64,000 nt of DNA from Owenia fusiformis (taxonomy: Eukaryota > Annelida > Polychaeta > Sabellida > Oweniidae), in assembly GCA_903813345.2 (NCBI GenBank), contig CAIIXF020000007.1:18091564-18155563 (forward strand), written 5' to 3'. The position numbers and the translations under genes are program-made. Shown here piece by piece: positions 1 to 13,000 of the stretch; the first letter of the stretch is position 1, and every line of letters starts with the position of its first letter. The notes beneath the pieces were generated by a model. The model was given only the letters and a program-made list of their open reading frames with translations, was not told the origin of the DNA and ran no database searches.

Positions 1-490
1 AGTTATAGTAAAAAACATAAAAATGGTGACCATTTTTCAAAATGGCCACCTACTACCCAAAGTGTCATTAGACAGTGTGCCATGCTTATAGTATTCACAT
101 ATGAAATATAAAACATACCAAATATGAACAAAATCGCTTCACTACTTTTCGAGTTATAGTAAAATACGTTAAAATGGCGGCCATTTTTCACATTTTTTTT
201 CAAAATGGCCGCATTCTACCAAAAGTGTCATAGGACGGTGTGCCATGCTTATAGTATTCACATACCAAATATGAACAAAATCGCTCCACTACTTTTCGAG
301 TTATAGTAATATACATTAAAATGGCAGCCATTTTGAAAAATGGCCGCCTTCTACCAAAAGTGTCTTTAGGCAGTATGCAATGCTTATAGTATTCACATAC
401 CAAATATGAACAAAATCGCTCCACTACTTTTCGAGTTATAGCAAAAATCGTAAAATAACGAATAAAGGCCGCCATTTTTCAAGATGGCTG
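1..490. repeat. Tandem satellite, about 140 bp unit
   Basis: About three and a half diverged copies of a unit of roughly 140 bp. Each unit holds a near-palindrome of the type aaaatggcggccatttt, followed by text ending in ttcgagttatag. Unit starts recur near 30, 170 and 311. Reading frames in it are repeat artefacts, because the same peptide recurs in each unit. It lies beyond the last visible exon of the minus-strand gene at 1665-6316 and may be intronic to that gene. Confidence 0.85.
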
Positions 491-595
491 CCATGTGCTT
501 CTTTAATGTCTACATTTATAGTTTTATTAATGTCCTTCATAATTTTTTTACATTTAAAACACATTGCTATTACAGTTTTACATATTGCACCTAAA

Positions 596-880
596 TTACT
601 GTAAAATCGGCACTAAAATGGCCGCCATTTTGAATTGAGTGGCCATTTTGAAAATCGGCTTTTGAGCAGAACTTCTACCCCCATAGGGTATATGTGTACA
701 AAATATGAACAAAATCGGGCCAACGGTATTTGAGTTATCGCCCGGACGGACGGACGGACGGATGGACGGACGGAGGCGTTCCCTATATCCCTCCGAACTT
801 CGTTCGATGGGATAATAATGGTGCCAAAAGGAGCCTATCGTCCTGAAAGGTATTACATTATATTGCTCCATATGGAGCCT
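596..880. repeat. Repeat with ATGGCCGCCAT core and (GGAC)n tract
   Basis: A second repeat type. It starts with an ATGGCCGCCAT palindrome at about 618, runs through text related to the 1-490 satellite (aaatatgaacaaaatcg), and ends in a ggac/ggat microsatellite at about 733-775. The flanking motif ggagcctatc occurs twice just downstream. No gene is visible between 880 and 1660. Confidence 0.7.
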
Positions 881-1664
881 ATCATCGTGAAAGGGTTAAA
901 TAGGAATGCTGTGCTTCCCGTTAGTTGCCAGCTCTCGCCCAAAAAGCAATTGCTGACCTAAATAACAATTTAATCTGGCTATTAAAGCACCAACTAACAC
1001 TGACTATAGAGGTGTTCGAAATTGTAAATAGCAGGAGTACATTTGGCACATGCGCATACATATTAGATGGAAGACACGTTTTAAATGTATTTGATCATGT
1101 GACAATTGCATAAAAATCACATGATCACTGTTAGTTGACAAACGGGTTGTTCGTAAATTACAACTTCAAACTAATGGATAAATTTATGCAACTTGATAGG
1201 GTAATCCGGTAGCCGTTAGTTGCATTTGCCAATACGAGCTTAAACAAAACATACATTCTTTCCTCATCATGATAATACAAGCAAAATATAAGTAATACAG
1301 GTCTTATACATACATACAGCAGTATCCATCTAGGCCTTGCTTTTTTGATTTGCCATCTATATCAGAAGATCATTGAAAATATCAGGTATGGTCTGCATAA
1401 TTCTATGATGATTAACAATTCCAGACGGGTTTGTTGAATGGTATTACACAAAAGCTTGAAATGGGGTTTTATTTTTGAGTCCACATTTTTATTTTTTCTT
1501 AAAATTTCATGGTTCTTTAAGAAGCGCAGTTTTCAAGATTGTTTGCGAGCTTACAGTCACAGAGGTAAGAACTGCGGGTCATGGTTGACTGTTTGACTCC
1601 TATCTCTATATGCATTTCATTTTGCCTTATAGGATATTGCAAGGGAGGGTCAAGATTTACTTAC

Positions 1665-4600
1665 CGCTAGAAAATACACCTCATAGCGAATTTTTTTATA
1701 GTTCCCATATGCAGACTCGTCAGTAGTTCCTGCTGGTGAAAATGAGACTATCCAGATGTCACATAATACACTTCTGTATTGCCTCTAAAATAAACACATT
1801 TTAAATTGTTCTACAATTTCAAACAAGGCACATGACATAAACGAGATCACACCATCGAAAAACCTTCAAAATGGCCACCAGAACACGAGATTGATGTCCA
1901 AAAGTTAATTATCAGCTATAGAACTTGATATCCTCTATCAAGTGCGCAAATTTGGAGAAAATCTGATGAGTGGTTTTCCTGAAATGGCCATGACAAGATT
2001 TATTGAAAAACCTTCAAAGTGGCCACCAGAAAACAAGATGGCCACCGAAAGGTTAATCAGCTCTAGAACTTGATATCCTCTATCAAGTGTGCAAATTTGG
2101 AGAAAATCTGATGAGCTGTTTTCCTGAAATGGCGATGACAGGATTCATCAAACCTTCAAAATGAAAATTTTGATATTAACTGTTGAAAATTTGACAAATA
2201 TTTCAATTATTAAAAACACACTTACCTGGCCAGCATAACTGAAAGTGTACATATTAAGATTGAATAACTCATAGCCAGCTTTCATACTGACGAGTAAAGG
2301 ATTGGACGAGCTCTTATGAACATCTTCACCATCTGTGATGTTGCGGATGGTACAATTCTCTAACACCTGGTCAATAATGTACTCATGACCTGCAAAACAA
2401 AATCAAAGCATCGTTTGTTGAGTAGTACGTTACATAAATAATTCACTTATGGAATGGCTGCAAATCCAAAACTGTGTTTTGTGCAATGCTGAATTTACAT
2501 AATATATTTTTTTAATTGGTTTTAACAGTTGATATGGGGACAGGATCAAGACATAATTTCCTTACCTAAAAATGCATAAAAACATGAACATGTACCTCAT
2601 ACCTCAATTACACTTCTTTGCAATGAAAAGTGTTCACAGCGGACCCTGATTTCAGGTTGATGATGCGAAATTTCCAAAAACTTCATCGGCAAATTAAGTG
2701 CATTATCAGAACTACATATGTATATCCTGAGACCATTTGTACCGTTTTGTCCAATTCTGGAATATTTTTGGACCTTGACACCTCTAATCATAATGGACAC
2801 CCTAAAGCCCGGTTTACAATGACAGGTCTTTTCACCAGACTTTTTAAGTCCTCTAAAGACTGGTGATGACGAAAGTCTATTTTCACGTTAGCCCAATGTG
2901 TCCTCCTGAGACCTGCGGAGTCCTGTCGAGACCGATCGAGAAAGGTGGAGTTCTGACGAGACCGATCGAGAAAGGTGGAGTTCTGTCGAGTCCGATGAAA
3001 CCCCCTCTGACCGTGTGACGTCATGTATGAAGGCCTCAGTTACCATGGAAGTATTACGTGATCAGATTTTAACAAAAAAAGACCGATGAAGATCGGTGAA
3101 AGAATGAAACTGCTCATTCCAATCAGACTTCACCGGACTCAACCGGATTCCATCGGATTTTTAAAAAGAATGGCAAAAGTCCCTTGAAGTCCGACTTAAA
3201 AATCCTGTCAAGACCAGCAAAAGACCACCGGTCTTTTCTCCCATTGGAAATACACAGGGGATCAAAAAGGACCGGTCAGTGTAAACGGGGTTTAAGGCTC
3301 CTTACCTGTATTATAATCATGTATAATTGACAGTCTGTCACTGTTATTAAATTCCTTGTAATATTTCTCTCCATAGTATTTTGATGGTCGCTCATCCATC
3401 CTCATGAGTTGATTTTTGAAGTCAAAGAAATACTGAAAATTTGAAAGGATATTGAGTTTATATATTGGAAGGAACATCATTCATTTGCATTATAAAAAGA
3501 TATATGAGAGTGTTTGTAGAAATGTACTATTTGCTACAAAATACAAAAGCATACCTGTCTGTTCAAGACAACCACTGGACCAGCCTCATAGGAGTCTATC
3601 TGTTCAATCTCCAAACTGAAGCCTGCTGGTAAAATTGGGCGTGGCTTGCTTCTCTTTCTTACACATATTACACCTTCAGGAGGCTATAAATATGCAAGTT
3701 CAAACATTAGTATCAAACCATTTGCCTAATAGCTTAGAAAAGTATTTTGTCATATTCTTCCGATCAATGTATTGTTGATGTATTAGCTGAAACAGAAAGT
3801 AAGTTTTTTTGGTGATCAAAATGAATTCATACATGTACAGTATACTGACTTCCAAAAATATCACTATTATATGAATGAAGACAAAACGATAAACACCTTT
3901 ATTCTTGGGTTAGTGATTTTCCCTTGAAAATTCCCCCTTCCTTCCCTCCTATTCAATATCTATAATATATCTATATATACATGTATTTATAAAATAGTAA
4001 ATACATACACCAGGGACAAACTTTATAATTAAGGTCTGATATGACAAGTTTCATTCTAATCAGGTAACGGGAGAAAATGCCGTTCTTTAAACTGAACCTC
4101 TTGTGTTTAGGAGCTGACAGTATACTCTGTTCAAATTTCCTTAATTTTTCCCATTGCTTTTTAATGTTAAGCCTGCTGTCTATTCAAAACCTGAAGGTAA
4201 GATGACATCATACCTGAAACACCTCTTCATAACGATCGATTGGTCCAGCCTTAAAGTTCACAAATTCATAGACATGAGTAAAGTTGTGACGTGTTGTCTC
4301 CCCTTCAGTCAATGCTATAAAATGGAGATATTCATGTGTTAACATTCAGGCCTTGAATATGAATGCTTTCTATCATTTTGTTTAGTGCAATATGAATTGC
4401 ATGGGATTTTCATTCTACTGAATACTGTCATCTTGAAAAAAACAAATATGCAAAATGAAATGTTTTTGGGACCTCCCAAAAAAAACTGTTTAACAATAAA
4501 GCTACATTGATAAGGATGATTATCTAACAAATTGTCAATTCCGCAGTAACATTCAAGATTCTGCAAATCAGTGGACAATACAATACAATGCACATTCTTT

Positions 4601-6316
4601 GTGCACTCTCTGGAAGAAAACTGAAGGAAACTGGAAAGAGTGATAAACAAGTACAAATGCATCACATAATCCCTCACTAATGTGAACTACTCATTCCAGC
4701 TTATATTGCAATAATGATTTCAAAAGTGAGAGTTGCAGTTTTTTAAAGCACCACAGATGTATTATTTGCCCTCTGTGCTGTCTCAGTCTCTGACTCTCGT
4801 TCTATATATGTTAATATAACGTATAGGATGGTATAATTAAATGAGTATACTTACAATCGCCTTCAATTGTGGCCCTAACAGGAATTTGGCCCTTAAACGC
4901 ATGTGGACCATGGTAGCCTTCCTTGGTAAAGTAATAGTCAAGCTTAAAATGAGCATCCCCTTTTATCCATGTCACACAAGATGCCCAATGGTCTACTGGA
5001 ATGCCTCGTACCTACACATAAAAGATCATACCTTGGTTTGGAATAAAGTTATAATAAGAAAATCATTTTACTGAAATGACAAATGCTCTCACACAAGCAC
5101 AGAAAGAAGATTTTCAAAACTACCAACTTATTCATATTAAGGATGGCTTTCATGAATCTAAAGTCAGATACTGTAATAAGAATTACTCACCACAGTTTCA
5201 CCCATATATGTTTCATTGTAAGCGTCCCCAAAGTTGAAGAGATCGCTGACACTTTTAACATATGATGTATTCCCAGTCACAGTGAAGTTAAATACATTGA
5301 ATCCCATCTGCTCCTCCCTTGTCAAGTCTGATGTTTCACATGTCTTTTCTTCTGGAAGAGCCACATTCAATATAATCCATCAGATGTACCTCAGAAAATA
5401 TCATCTTGTTTATACTACAAGAGTAGATAGCTAGCAGTACAATATAAATAGTAAAATCAAAAAAAAATTAAAAATTATATATATACTAAGAACAAGCCAC
5501 TGAGGCCAGCTCACCAGAAAAATGGAACTGCAATATCAAGGAATTTTGAAAGATGAGTGGATCTCATTTAGTTTAATAGTCTAATAATAGTCTTTTAATG
5601 AACAAGGAACCTTCTCATGAATTTCAGTAAATGAAACACAATCAATTTTGAGAACTAGGTGGGTTGTCCATAAAGAAAATTCTTTTTCATTAATAGAAAA
5701 CTCTTCAAATGGAGTTGAGTGGGTGGTCTAGCAGTCAACATAAAAGTTTACTTTACATGCAAACCTTTTAGATTACCCAAACTGATAAATAAATCTTACC
5801 TTTTATTTTATACAGCTCTTTTTGCTGAAAGTTGTAGATATAAATAAGCTTTTTTCCCCCTCTAATGATATGTACAGCTGCTTTGTTGTTGGCATAGTCA
5901 TAATATTCATGAGCAATCATTTGCTCATCACCCTATAAGGAAAAAAGTGATATGGATAAACACTAGTCAGTTAAGATTGCTGAGTGACACCTAGCAGGGC
6001 TTAATGATGTCAGGAGTTGCTGCATGCAGAGGATACCCATCATTTATCAGCAAATCATATGGTTTTTACAGTATGCTGTTGTTTACAAATCATGTTTACT
6101 TTAACATTCATAAATTCATACCCCTTTCTTCCTAAAGTTAGCTTCCACTGTTACTTCAAACTTTGTTCCTATGATGGGGATTGATTTATTTATATTCTGA
6201 ACCTCAGGTGGAACAATCAGGTCACAGACAAATTTGGCAGCAGTAGCAGGATCGGCAGCCATCACCATGGTTACTGACAACAATAAGGCACACACTGCAG
6301 CTTGATTCACAGCCAT
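1665..6316 (-). CDS. Secreted two-module protein of unknown function (3'-partial, nine exons)
   Basis: Nine consecutive exons on the minus strand keep one open frame with matching intron phases: 6316-6122, 5932-5800, 5351-5191, 5011-4855, 4314-4214, 3683-3555, 3432-3306, 2389-2226 and 1784-1665. They give about 429 residues, and the last exon ends in phase 0 at a donor, so the gene continues leftward. Residues 1 to about 20 are a hydrophobic signal peptide (MAVNQAAVCALLL). The rest is soluble, with several N-x-S/T sites. Exons 3-4 read through YNETYMGETV into RGIPVDHWASC. Exons 8-9 carry a similar stretch ending RQYRSVLCDIW, so the protein looks like two copies of one module of about 200 residues. 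I recall similar RGIP-x-x-x-W proteins in invertebrates, possibly LolA-like, but I cannot name the family. An acceptor just 5' of the ATG suggests an upstream non-coding exon. Confidence 0.82.
1858..2160. repeat. Tandem duplication inside an intron
   Basis: Two copies of a unit of about 145 bp and the start of a third lie between exons 1784-1665 and 2389-2226 of the minus-strand secreted-protein gene. Each copy begins with aaaaccttcaaa-atggcc (at 1858, 2006 and 2149) and contains tagaacttgatatcctctat. It is another repeat built around an ATGGCC motif, like those at 1-490 and 8.2-9.8 kb. Confidence 0.8.
2800..3297. mobile_element. MITE-like element with GTTTACA terminal inverted repeats
   Basis: The left end (taaagcccggtttacaatga) and the reverse complement of the right end (taaaccccgtttacactga) match as imperfect terminal inverted repeats of about 20 bp, enclosing about 500 bp inside an intron. 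The interior holds short internal repeats of gaccgatcgagaaaggtgga. There is no transposase. The class is not certain; GTTTACAC-type ends suggest a PIF/Harbinger- or hAT-derived MITE. Confidence 0.6.
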
Positions 6317-6518
6317 TATAACAAGCTGGAAACATAATTCAATTCAATTTATTTGATTTTCATTGTTATATCGTAACTGTTGTATAATAGAAAATAATAT
6401 ACCTAAACCTAGACTAAACCTGTTTTAATGAAAGCACATATTATCACAAGTATCAGTGTATTCATTATCAATTATTACTTACAATCAATAACATATCAAC
6501 AAATCCATTTTATAACCA

Positions 6519-7632
6519 GTCTGAAAATATAATATTTCTGAATTTCTATCATCAATACTAAACTGCAACAATGCCCTCCCCCCCTCCTTTTACTTTCTGA
6601 GAAAAACACTCTCTCTCCTTTTTGGTATAGACTCCCTAGAGAAAGACTCAATACCACTCCAAAATTATCAAAAAGGAAATAAACATGTACCTCACATTTT
6701 TGTCGCTGAAAACCATACCATAGTGTTTAAAAATAATAATGATTCACAAAATGTGCCTAAGGTTAGAAATCTCTAGCACTTCATGTCACATAAAGTTTAA
6801 TAAGCAATTTATATTCAATATGCAAATTAAAGAAACATTTTTCAAACTGTAAACCATGTGCAATTTAAAATAAACAACCTAAATTATAACAGCCTGAGAG
6901 ACAAGTGCAAAAACCAATGCAAATCAACTATATTCTTATAGCTACTGAGTGTGTCCAAGATAGATGGGATAGAGTCGGTGTTAACAAACAAAATAAAAAA
7001 AGTCATTGAAGATCTAAGAAGTAGAAACTTTTTAGAAAATAGGCATTGAAGTTTTGATTTTGAGCACACATGCAATCTGTGCGAAATTTGTTTTTTCTAG
7101 TTCTAGTTCTAGCACATATAACAAAGATATCCTTCCCATCATTCTTGTTGTTACATATTCAACTGTATTTCGATGCTAAATAATGCTCTTTTTTCATTTT
7201 CATTTCTGGACTCATCAATTTAAAATTTAAAATTGCATACCCTATCTATATTTACTTTACTGTGCATAATTCAGACACAGACACATACAATTTGTGTCAA
7301 AAATGAATAATTTGTCTCACGTATAATCAAATATTGCACCGCCATCTATTGGCATCTAAATGTGAAAATATAGTTTAAAGTGACCAAGGTGTTTGCATGC
7401 ATGGTTAAAATAAAGTGTCCATTTTTAACCATTATACTGAAAATGTAATATTTCTGAATTTCTATCATCAATACTTAACTGCAACAATGCCCCCCCCCCC
7501 CCTCCACACTCAGTAGCTATTAGAATATAGTTGATTTGCATTGGTTTTTGCACTTGTCTCTCAGGCTGTTATTATTTAGGTTGTTTATTTTAAATTGCAC
7601 ATGGTATACAGTTTGAAAAATGTTTCTTTAAT
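6519..7632. repeat. Direct and inverted duplication 5' of the secreted-protein gene
   Basis: The segment at 6521-6590 (ataatatttctgaatttcta) recurs in direct orientation at 7437-7502, both ending in C-rich tracts. The segment at 6825-6955 is the reverse complement of about 7505-7632, which is the start of a LINE fragment. So the 5' flank of the minus-strand gene contains one direct and one inverted copy around a spacer of about 480 bp. No separate gene is seen here. Confidence 0.7.
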
Positions 7633-8128
7633 GGTGTGCTTGCTCAAAACTGAAAAGTATTTGACATTGAATTTAAGTAAATATGAACGGTCACTTTTAG
7701 CACAATTGCGTATGGGTATTTTACCATTAAGAATAGAAACGGGTCGTTTTAAGAATGAAAAACTAGAAGAAAGATTATGCAATTTATGTGAACAAAATTG
7801 TGTGGAAGATGAGATACATTTTGTGTTTCATTGCCATTTTTATAATGAAATTAGACAGAGGTATTTTAACAATTTTAAATGTATTGACACAAATGTAAAA
7901 AAGTTAAAGTACCTGTTTGAGAAAATGACAAGACAATTTGCTCATTTTGTAAGGGAGTGCTTTGTCAAAAGACGTAACCATATGTATAACACAGATTGAT
8001 ATTTATTTCACTAATTGTATAATTTAAAATGTTTAAACTTGTTAAGTGGTTGATAAGCCCAGGTGGGCTGGGTTGATTTGTGTAACCTACCACTATAAAG
8101 AACAATAAACTTATCTTATCTTATCAAT
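7570..8128 (+). mobile_element. 3' end of a non-LTR retrotransposon (CR1/L2-like)
   Basis: A 5'-truncated LINE copy. The open frame 7595-7999 encodes the extreme C-terminal part of an ORF2-type protein. It includes LLAQLRMGILPLRIETGRF, then a putative zinc-binding cluster CNLCEQNC...HFVFHCHFY, and stops at TGA 7999. The segment ends in a 3' UTR closing with aataaacttatcttatcttatc, a short tandem tail typical of CR1/L2-type elements. No reverse transcriptase catalytic motif is present, because the copy is truncated upstream of it. An inverted fragment of its 5' part lies at 6825-6955. The ORF is intact only by virtue of being short, so this is a dead copy. Confidence 0.85.
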
Positions 8129-8149
8129 GGTTGATGAAAGGTTATCTAC

Positions 8150-9830
8150 AGTCAGATTCATAAATAAGCCACACGGTGAACAGAATCGCACCCTTGAACA
8201 GAATACACTATTCGGGTAGAAACATCCCTGAAAATTTCAAATGAATCCCTCGAACGGTTTGGCTGGAAACCTGTAGACAAGCCTTCACAGACACGATTTT
8301 AGGATGAAAAATCCAAAATGGCCACCTTAACATTTACCAAGAATGCCGAAAAAATAATCAGTTCTAAACTTTTATAGGTAGAAACATCCCTGAGAATTTC
8401 AAATAAATCCCTCAAAGGTTTGGCTGGAAACCTGTAGACAAGCCTTGACAGACACGATTTTAGGACAGAAAATCCCAAATGGCCGTCTTAACATTTATCC
8501 ATAATGTTGAAAAACTAATCAGTTCTAAACTTTCATAGGTAGAAACATCCCTGAGAATTTCAAATGAATCCCTCAAACAGTTTGGCTGGAAACCTGTAGA
8601 CAAGCCTGGACAGACAAGATTTTAGGACGGAAAATCCAAAATGGCTGCCTTACCCTTTACCTAGAATGCCGAAAAAACTTATCATTTCTAAACTTTCATA
8701 GGTAAAAACATCCCTGAGAATTTAAAATGATTCCCTCAAATGGTTTGGCTGGAAACCTGTAGACAAGCCTTGACAGACAAGATTTTAGGACGGAAAATCC
8801 AAAATGGCCGCCTTAACATTTACACAGAATGGCGAAAAACTAATCAGTTCTAAACTTTCATAGGTAGAAACAACCCTGAGAATTTCAAATGAATCCCTCT
8901 AACGGTTTGGCTGGAAACCTGTAGACAAGCCTTGACAGACAAGATTTTAGGTCAGTAAATAAGCCACACGGTGAACAGAATCGCACCCTTGAACAGAATA
9001 CACTATTCGGGTAGAAACATCCCTGAAAATTTCAAATGAATCCCTCGAACAGTTTGGCTGGAAACCTGTAGACAAGCCTTCACAGACACGATTTTAGGAT
9101 GAAAAATCCAAAATGGCCACCTTAACATTTACCAAGAATGCCGAAAAAATAATCAGTTCTAAACTTTTATAGGTAGAAACATCCCTGAGAATTTCAATTA
9201 AATCCCTCAAAGGTTTGGCTGGAAACCTGTAGACAAGCCTTGACAGACAAGATTTTAGGACAGAAAATCCCAAATGGCCGTCTTAACATTTATCCATAAT
9301 GTTGAAAAACTAATCAGTTCTAAACTTTCATAGGTAGAAACATCCCTGAGAATTTCAAATGAATCCCTCAAACAGTTTGGCTGGAAACCTGTAGACAAGC
9401 CTGGACAGACAAGATTTTAGGACGGAAAATCCAAAATGGCTGCCTTACCCTTTACCTAGAATGCCGAAAAACTTATCATTTCTAAACTTTCATAGGTAGA
9501 AACATCCCTGAGAATTTAAAATGATTCCCTCAAATGGTTTGGCTGGAAACCTGTAGACAAGCCTTGACAGACAAGATTTTAGGACGGAAGATCCAAAATG
9601 GCCACCTTAACATTAACCAAGAATGCCGAAAAACTAATCAGTTCTAAACATTTTGACAGACAAGATTTTAGGACGGAAAATCCCAAATGGCCGAATTAAC
9701 ATATACCCAGAATGCCGAAAAACTAATCAGTTCTAAACTTTCATAGGTAGAATCATCCCTAAGAATTTCAAATGAATCCCTCAAACAGTTTGGCTGGAAA
9801 CCTGTAGACAAGATTATTCAGGACGCCCGC
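8150..9830. repeat. Higher-order satellite array
   Basis: Around ten diverged copies of a unit of about 160-180 bp. Each contains ggtagaaacatccctgagaa, then tttggctggaaacctgtaga, and a block with aaaatggccgcctta. On top of this is a longer period of about 800 bp: the unique-looking phrase aagccacacggtgaacagaa occurs at about 8167 and again at about 8960, each followed by the same order of unit variants. This is a higher-order repeat, so the array expanded in multi-unit steps. Confidence 0.9.
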
Positions 9831-10057
9831 CCAACCGCCCAGCAAACTGATTACAATATAGCACCTTTCAAAATGCCGTTCCACCATTTTGAAACCTGTC
9901 ATGTGTAAATAACGTTAAAGGTCACAATAGCATATGGGGCAGAATATCGATGTTGCATTCTGGGAGCCAATCCTCCTAGGATTACAACAATGGCAATCTA
10001 TGAAGACATGCATTTGAGTTTGTAGGAATTTATCAATCATTTGCAGGTATGAAGATA

Positions 10058-13000
10058 TACGAGGGTTGATCATAAAGTTCTCATAATATCTCTCTAATTT
10101 CTTTATTTTTCAATATTTTCCTATGAAATTTTCACAGAATGTGCACAATGGAATGTTCTATTAATCCAGCAAAAAATATTTAGAATAACAAAAACATTAT
10201 ATAAGAAATGGTTGCTATAGTAACTTGAAATCAAGGCACCCGGGCAAATAAAAAAACTAGCTAGAATAGCCCCCATTAACCATGTTTAAATACATTATAA
10301 GTTGTCAAATAAGCCATCAAACACATTAAATTGTCAAATAATATGTGCTCTTGACTGTTGTGAACTATTATAATGGTCATGTAATTGTGTGATCTTATAA
10401 TGGATGATTGTTATGCTTCATTAGAAGTGACTGTTAGACCACATGACTGTTTTGTCAAATATCCTGAGGAAAATTGATTTTGCCCCTTTAGTTCATTTTT
10501 AACATGTAAAACCACACACAGGGTGTAATTTTGTTGATATCTTAGCCAGCGGTGGCGGTAGGCATATATTTTTGTGAGTCATCATGACTCAGGTAGTTTC
10601 AAAAAAGTGAGTCACAAGAAAAAAAGTTGAGTCAAAGCTATAAAAGTGTTTTTCTTGAGTAAAAATGCATACAAAATGTAGAAACCACATACAAAATCTA
10701 TTTTTTGATTTTGTGCATACCTTTTATTGTACTCTTATAGCACATTAACAACTAACAATTAATTAATTAGGCAATTGCAAGAAAAATGTCACTATCATAG
10801 GCCAAGGGAAAAGTAATAGTAAGCTGTATATAGAAGAGACAGGTAAACAATTAGGATTGAACATTTTTTCAAAAACTTGCCGTCTTGGTACGAGTTCTCC
10901 TTACTGGTATCGAGTCGTACCACCAAATCTCCCAAGAATCTTCTCCAAAGTGTTTTCGAAACGTATATTGTTGAATATTTCAAATCTATATCCTAACTCT
11001 TCGATAAGACTGCATAAAAAAACACCAACTGTACGTACCTGCAATTGCCCGGCAAGTTGAAACTTCCGGATACATGGAAAGATTGAATCTTGTAACGATT
11101 GATTTGATTGGTTGTAATTAGAAGTTTAAAATTCCAAGAAAACTGTTAATTTCACCATTTAAATTTGGTTTAAAAAGATATTATATGAAACAGATGTTTT
11201 GATAAATAATTATTAAGTACACCTTTTATAGTTTTGTACACTTTAATTGATTGTTATTTCTAGAATATGAATTACATTTTAGAGAACCAGATAGGTGTCA
11301 CTGGCGGCGGTTATCAGGAACCAATCAAATTCCTTGTTTCAAACTTCCATTTACACGGAAATCCGGGTAACTTGCCAGACAATTGTAGGTTTTCAGAATA
11401 TCTCACCTCAAGACGGCTTTATTCACTCTATATCACTTGAATGGGGTTGATTCATAGGTAAGAATTGTGAACTATCAATTTTGGATCAACTCTGCATTGT
11501 TTTTTGAAAATTATACACAAATAATGTTAAAATCGCCATGTTAACAAGTGGCCTAAATCCTAGTTGTTCACCTGTCTCTTCTATATACGGCTTACTATTA
11601 CTTTACCCTTGGCCTATGGTAACTATTAATCATCTGATTATCTGGTCCAGCGAGTCATGGGTGTGAATGGAGTGGGAGAGGAGTTTCTCCCTGTGTGGAG
11701 TTACACAAATTGGGGTCAAAGCGTTTCATGTTGAAATTAAACATTTTTGCAATCATTCCAAAGTCTAAAACGGCAATATAAGTCCGACCACAATACTGGG
11801 CATCATTTAAATTGAATACGGTAGAATCTTGTAATTATAGCTGATCAAATGAAACCGAAAGTAGATTTGTTTTCATACCTAATTTATCATCATTACCCCC
11901 CTTAATGTGCGATCGACTGGATTTTCATGTGCCCATTATCTATCTTCATAGGATCAGCTTTAGATCTAGTGAATCGAAGATCTTAACTTGAGGGAGTTAA
12001 TTGAAAATACTTGGTGAAAACTTACGATAGATCGGTCACTGTGAGCACCATTGATAAACCTACTGCGCATTACATCTGCGCATGCTGATGAAGGGGACGG
12101 CTCAAGGAAACTTGCTAACTTAGCGAAGGAATTTTGCGAACTTGCGAAGGAAACTAAAGGTTCGTAAATCTAGCGTGTGAACATTCAAGGGAAGATTTTA
12201 TGCGGTAATTTAGATAAATATACGATCACTAAAATCCTTAGAAGGGAGTATAAACTCAATAAATTATTGTTCAATGTTATGTTCGTTTTATTGCATTTTT
12301 GATACGCCCCCTAGCAACGTGCTTCACGAGATAAACAAATCGAGGGATCGATCAATGTTTTCAAGTTTATCATTGAATCTGAATCACAGGGCTTTAGAAA
12401 TTATATGAAATACCGAAATGAGAAAATGATCGGTAGGAAGGAGGCTCGATTGCGCTGAACGAAATGTTAGATTTCCGGAATTAGCAAAATTATAAATTTG
12501 ACGTATAGGGATCAATTTAACCAAGTACCAAGCGGGGATTTTGCATGTGAAACAAACGTGCGTCAGAAAGACTCGGTAGACAATGAATATTTGCGTCAGA
12601 GTTGCAAAAATGTGAGTAAAAAACGTAAAAAATTGCGTTAACGCCACCTCTGTTAGCAATATACATGTATTTGTTTTAGATCATGTTTAGTCTGACCAAA
12701 GGATCTTACAAACTTAACATAACATTTTATCAGTATGAATTTTATTTTTCTGAAGATCTCTGCATCTATTGCATTCTCTTACTCAGTCATTTCTGATCAT
12801 TAGCTTTGAGTCTCGGAGTCTGGTATCACATCTAATGAAGCATGTTAACATCCCTTATGACATCACACAATCCACTTGATCATTTTTTTCAATAGTAAAA
12901 GCACTTAACAACATATTCAAGTTAACATTTTAACGTGTTTGGTAATTTATGAGAGGTAATTATGTATTTTAACATGGTTAATTAGAGCCATTTTCTGAAT

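Noticed and set aside
3-475. Frames with repeated FCSYLVCEYYKHC peptide near the left edge
   Set aside because: Produced by the 140-bp satellite unit; no exon signals.
8150-9830. Possible CRISPR-like array from regularly spaced repeats
   Set aside because: Eukaryotic context, the units are contiguous and 160-180 bp long with no unique spacers, so it is an ordinary satellite.
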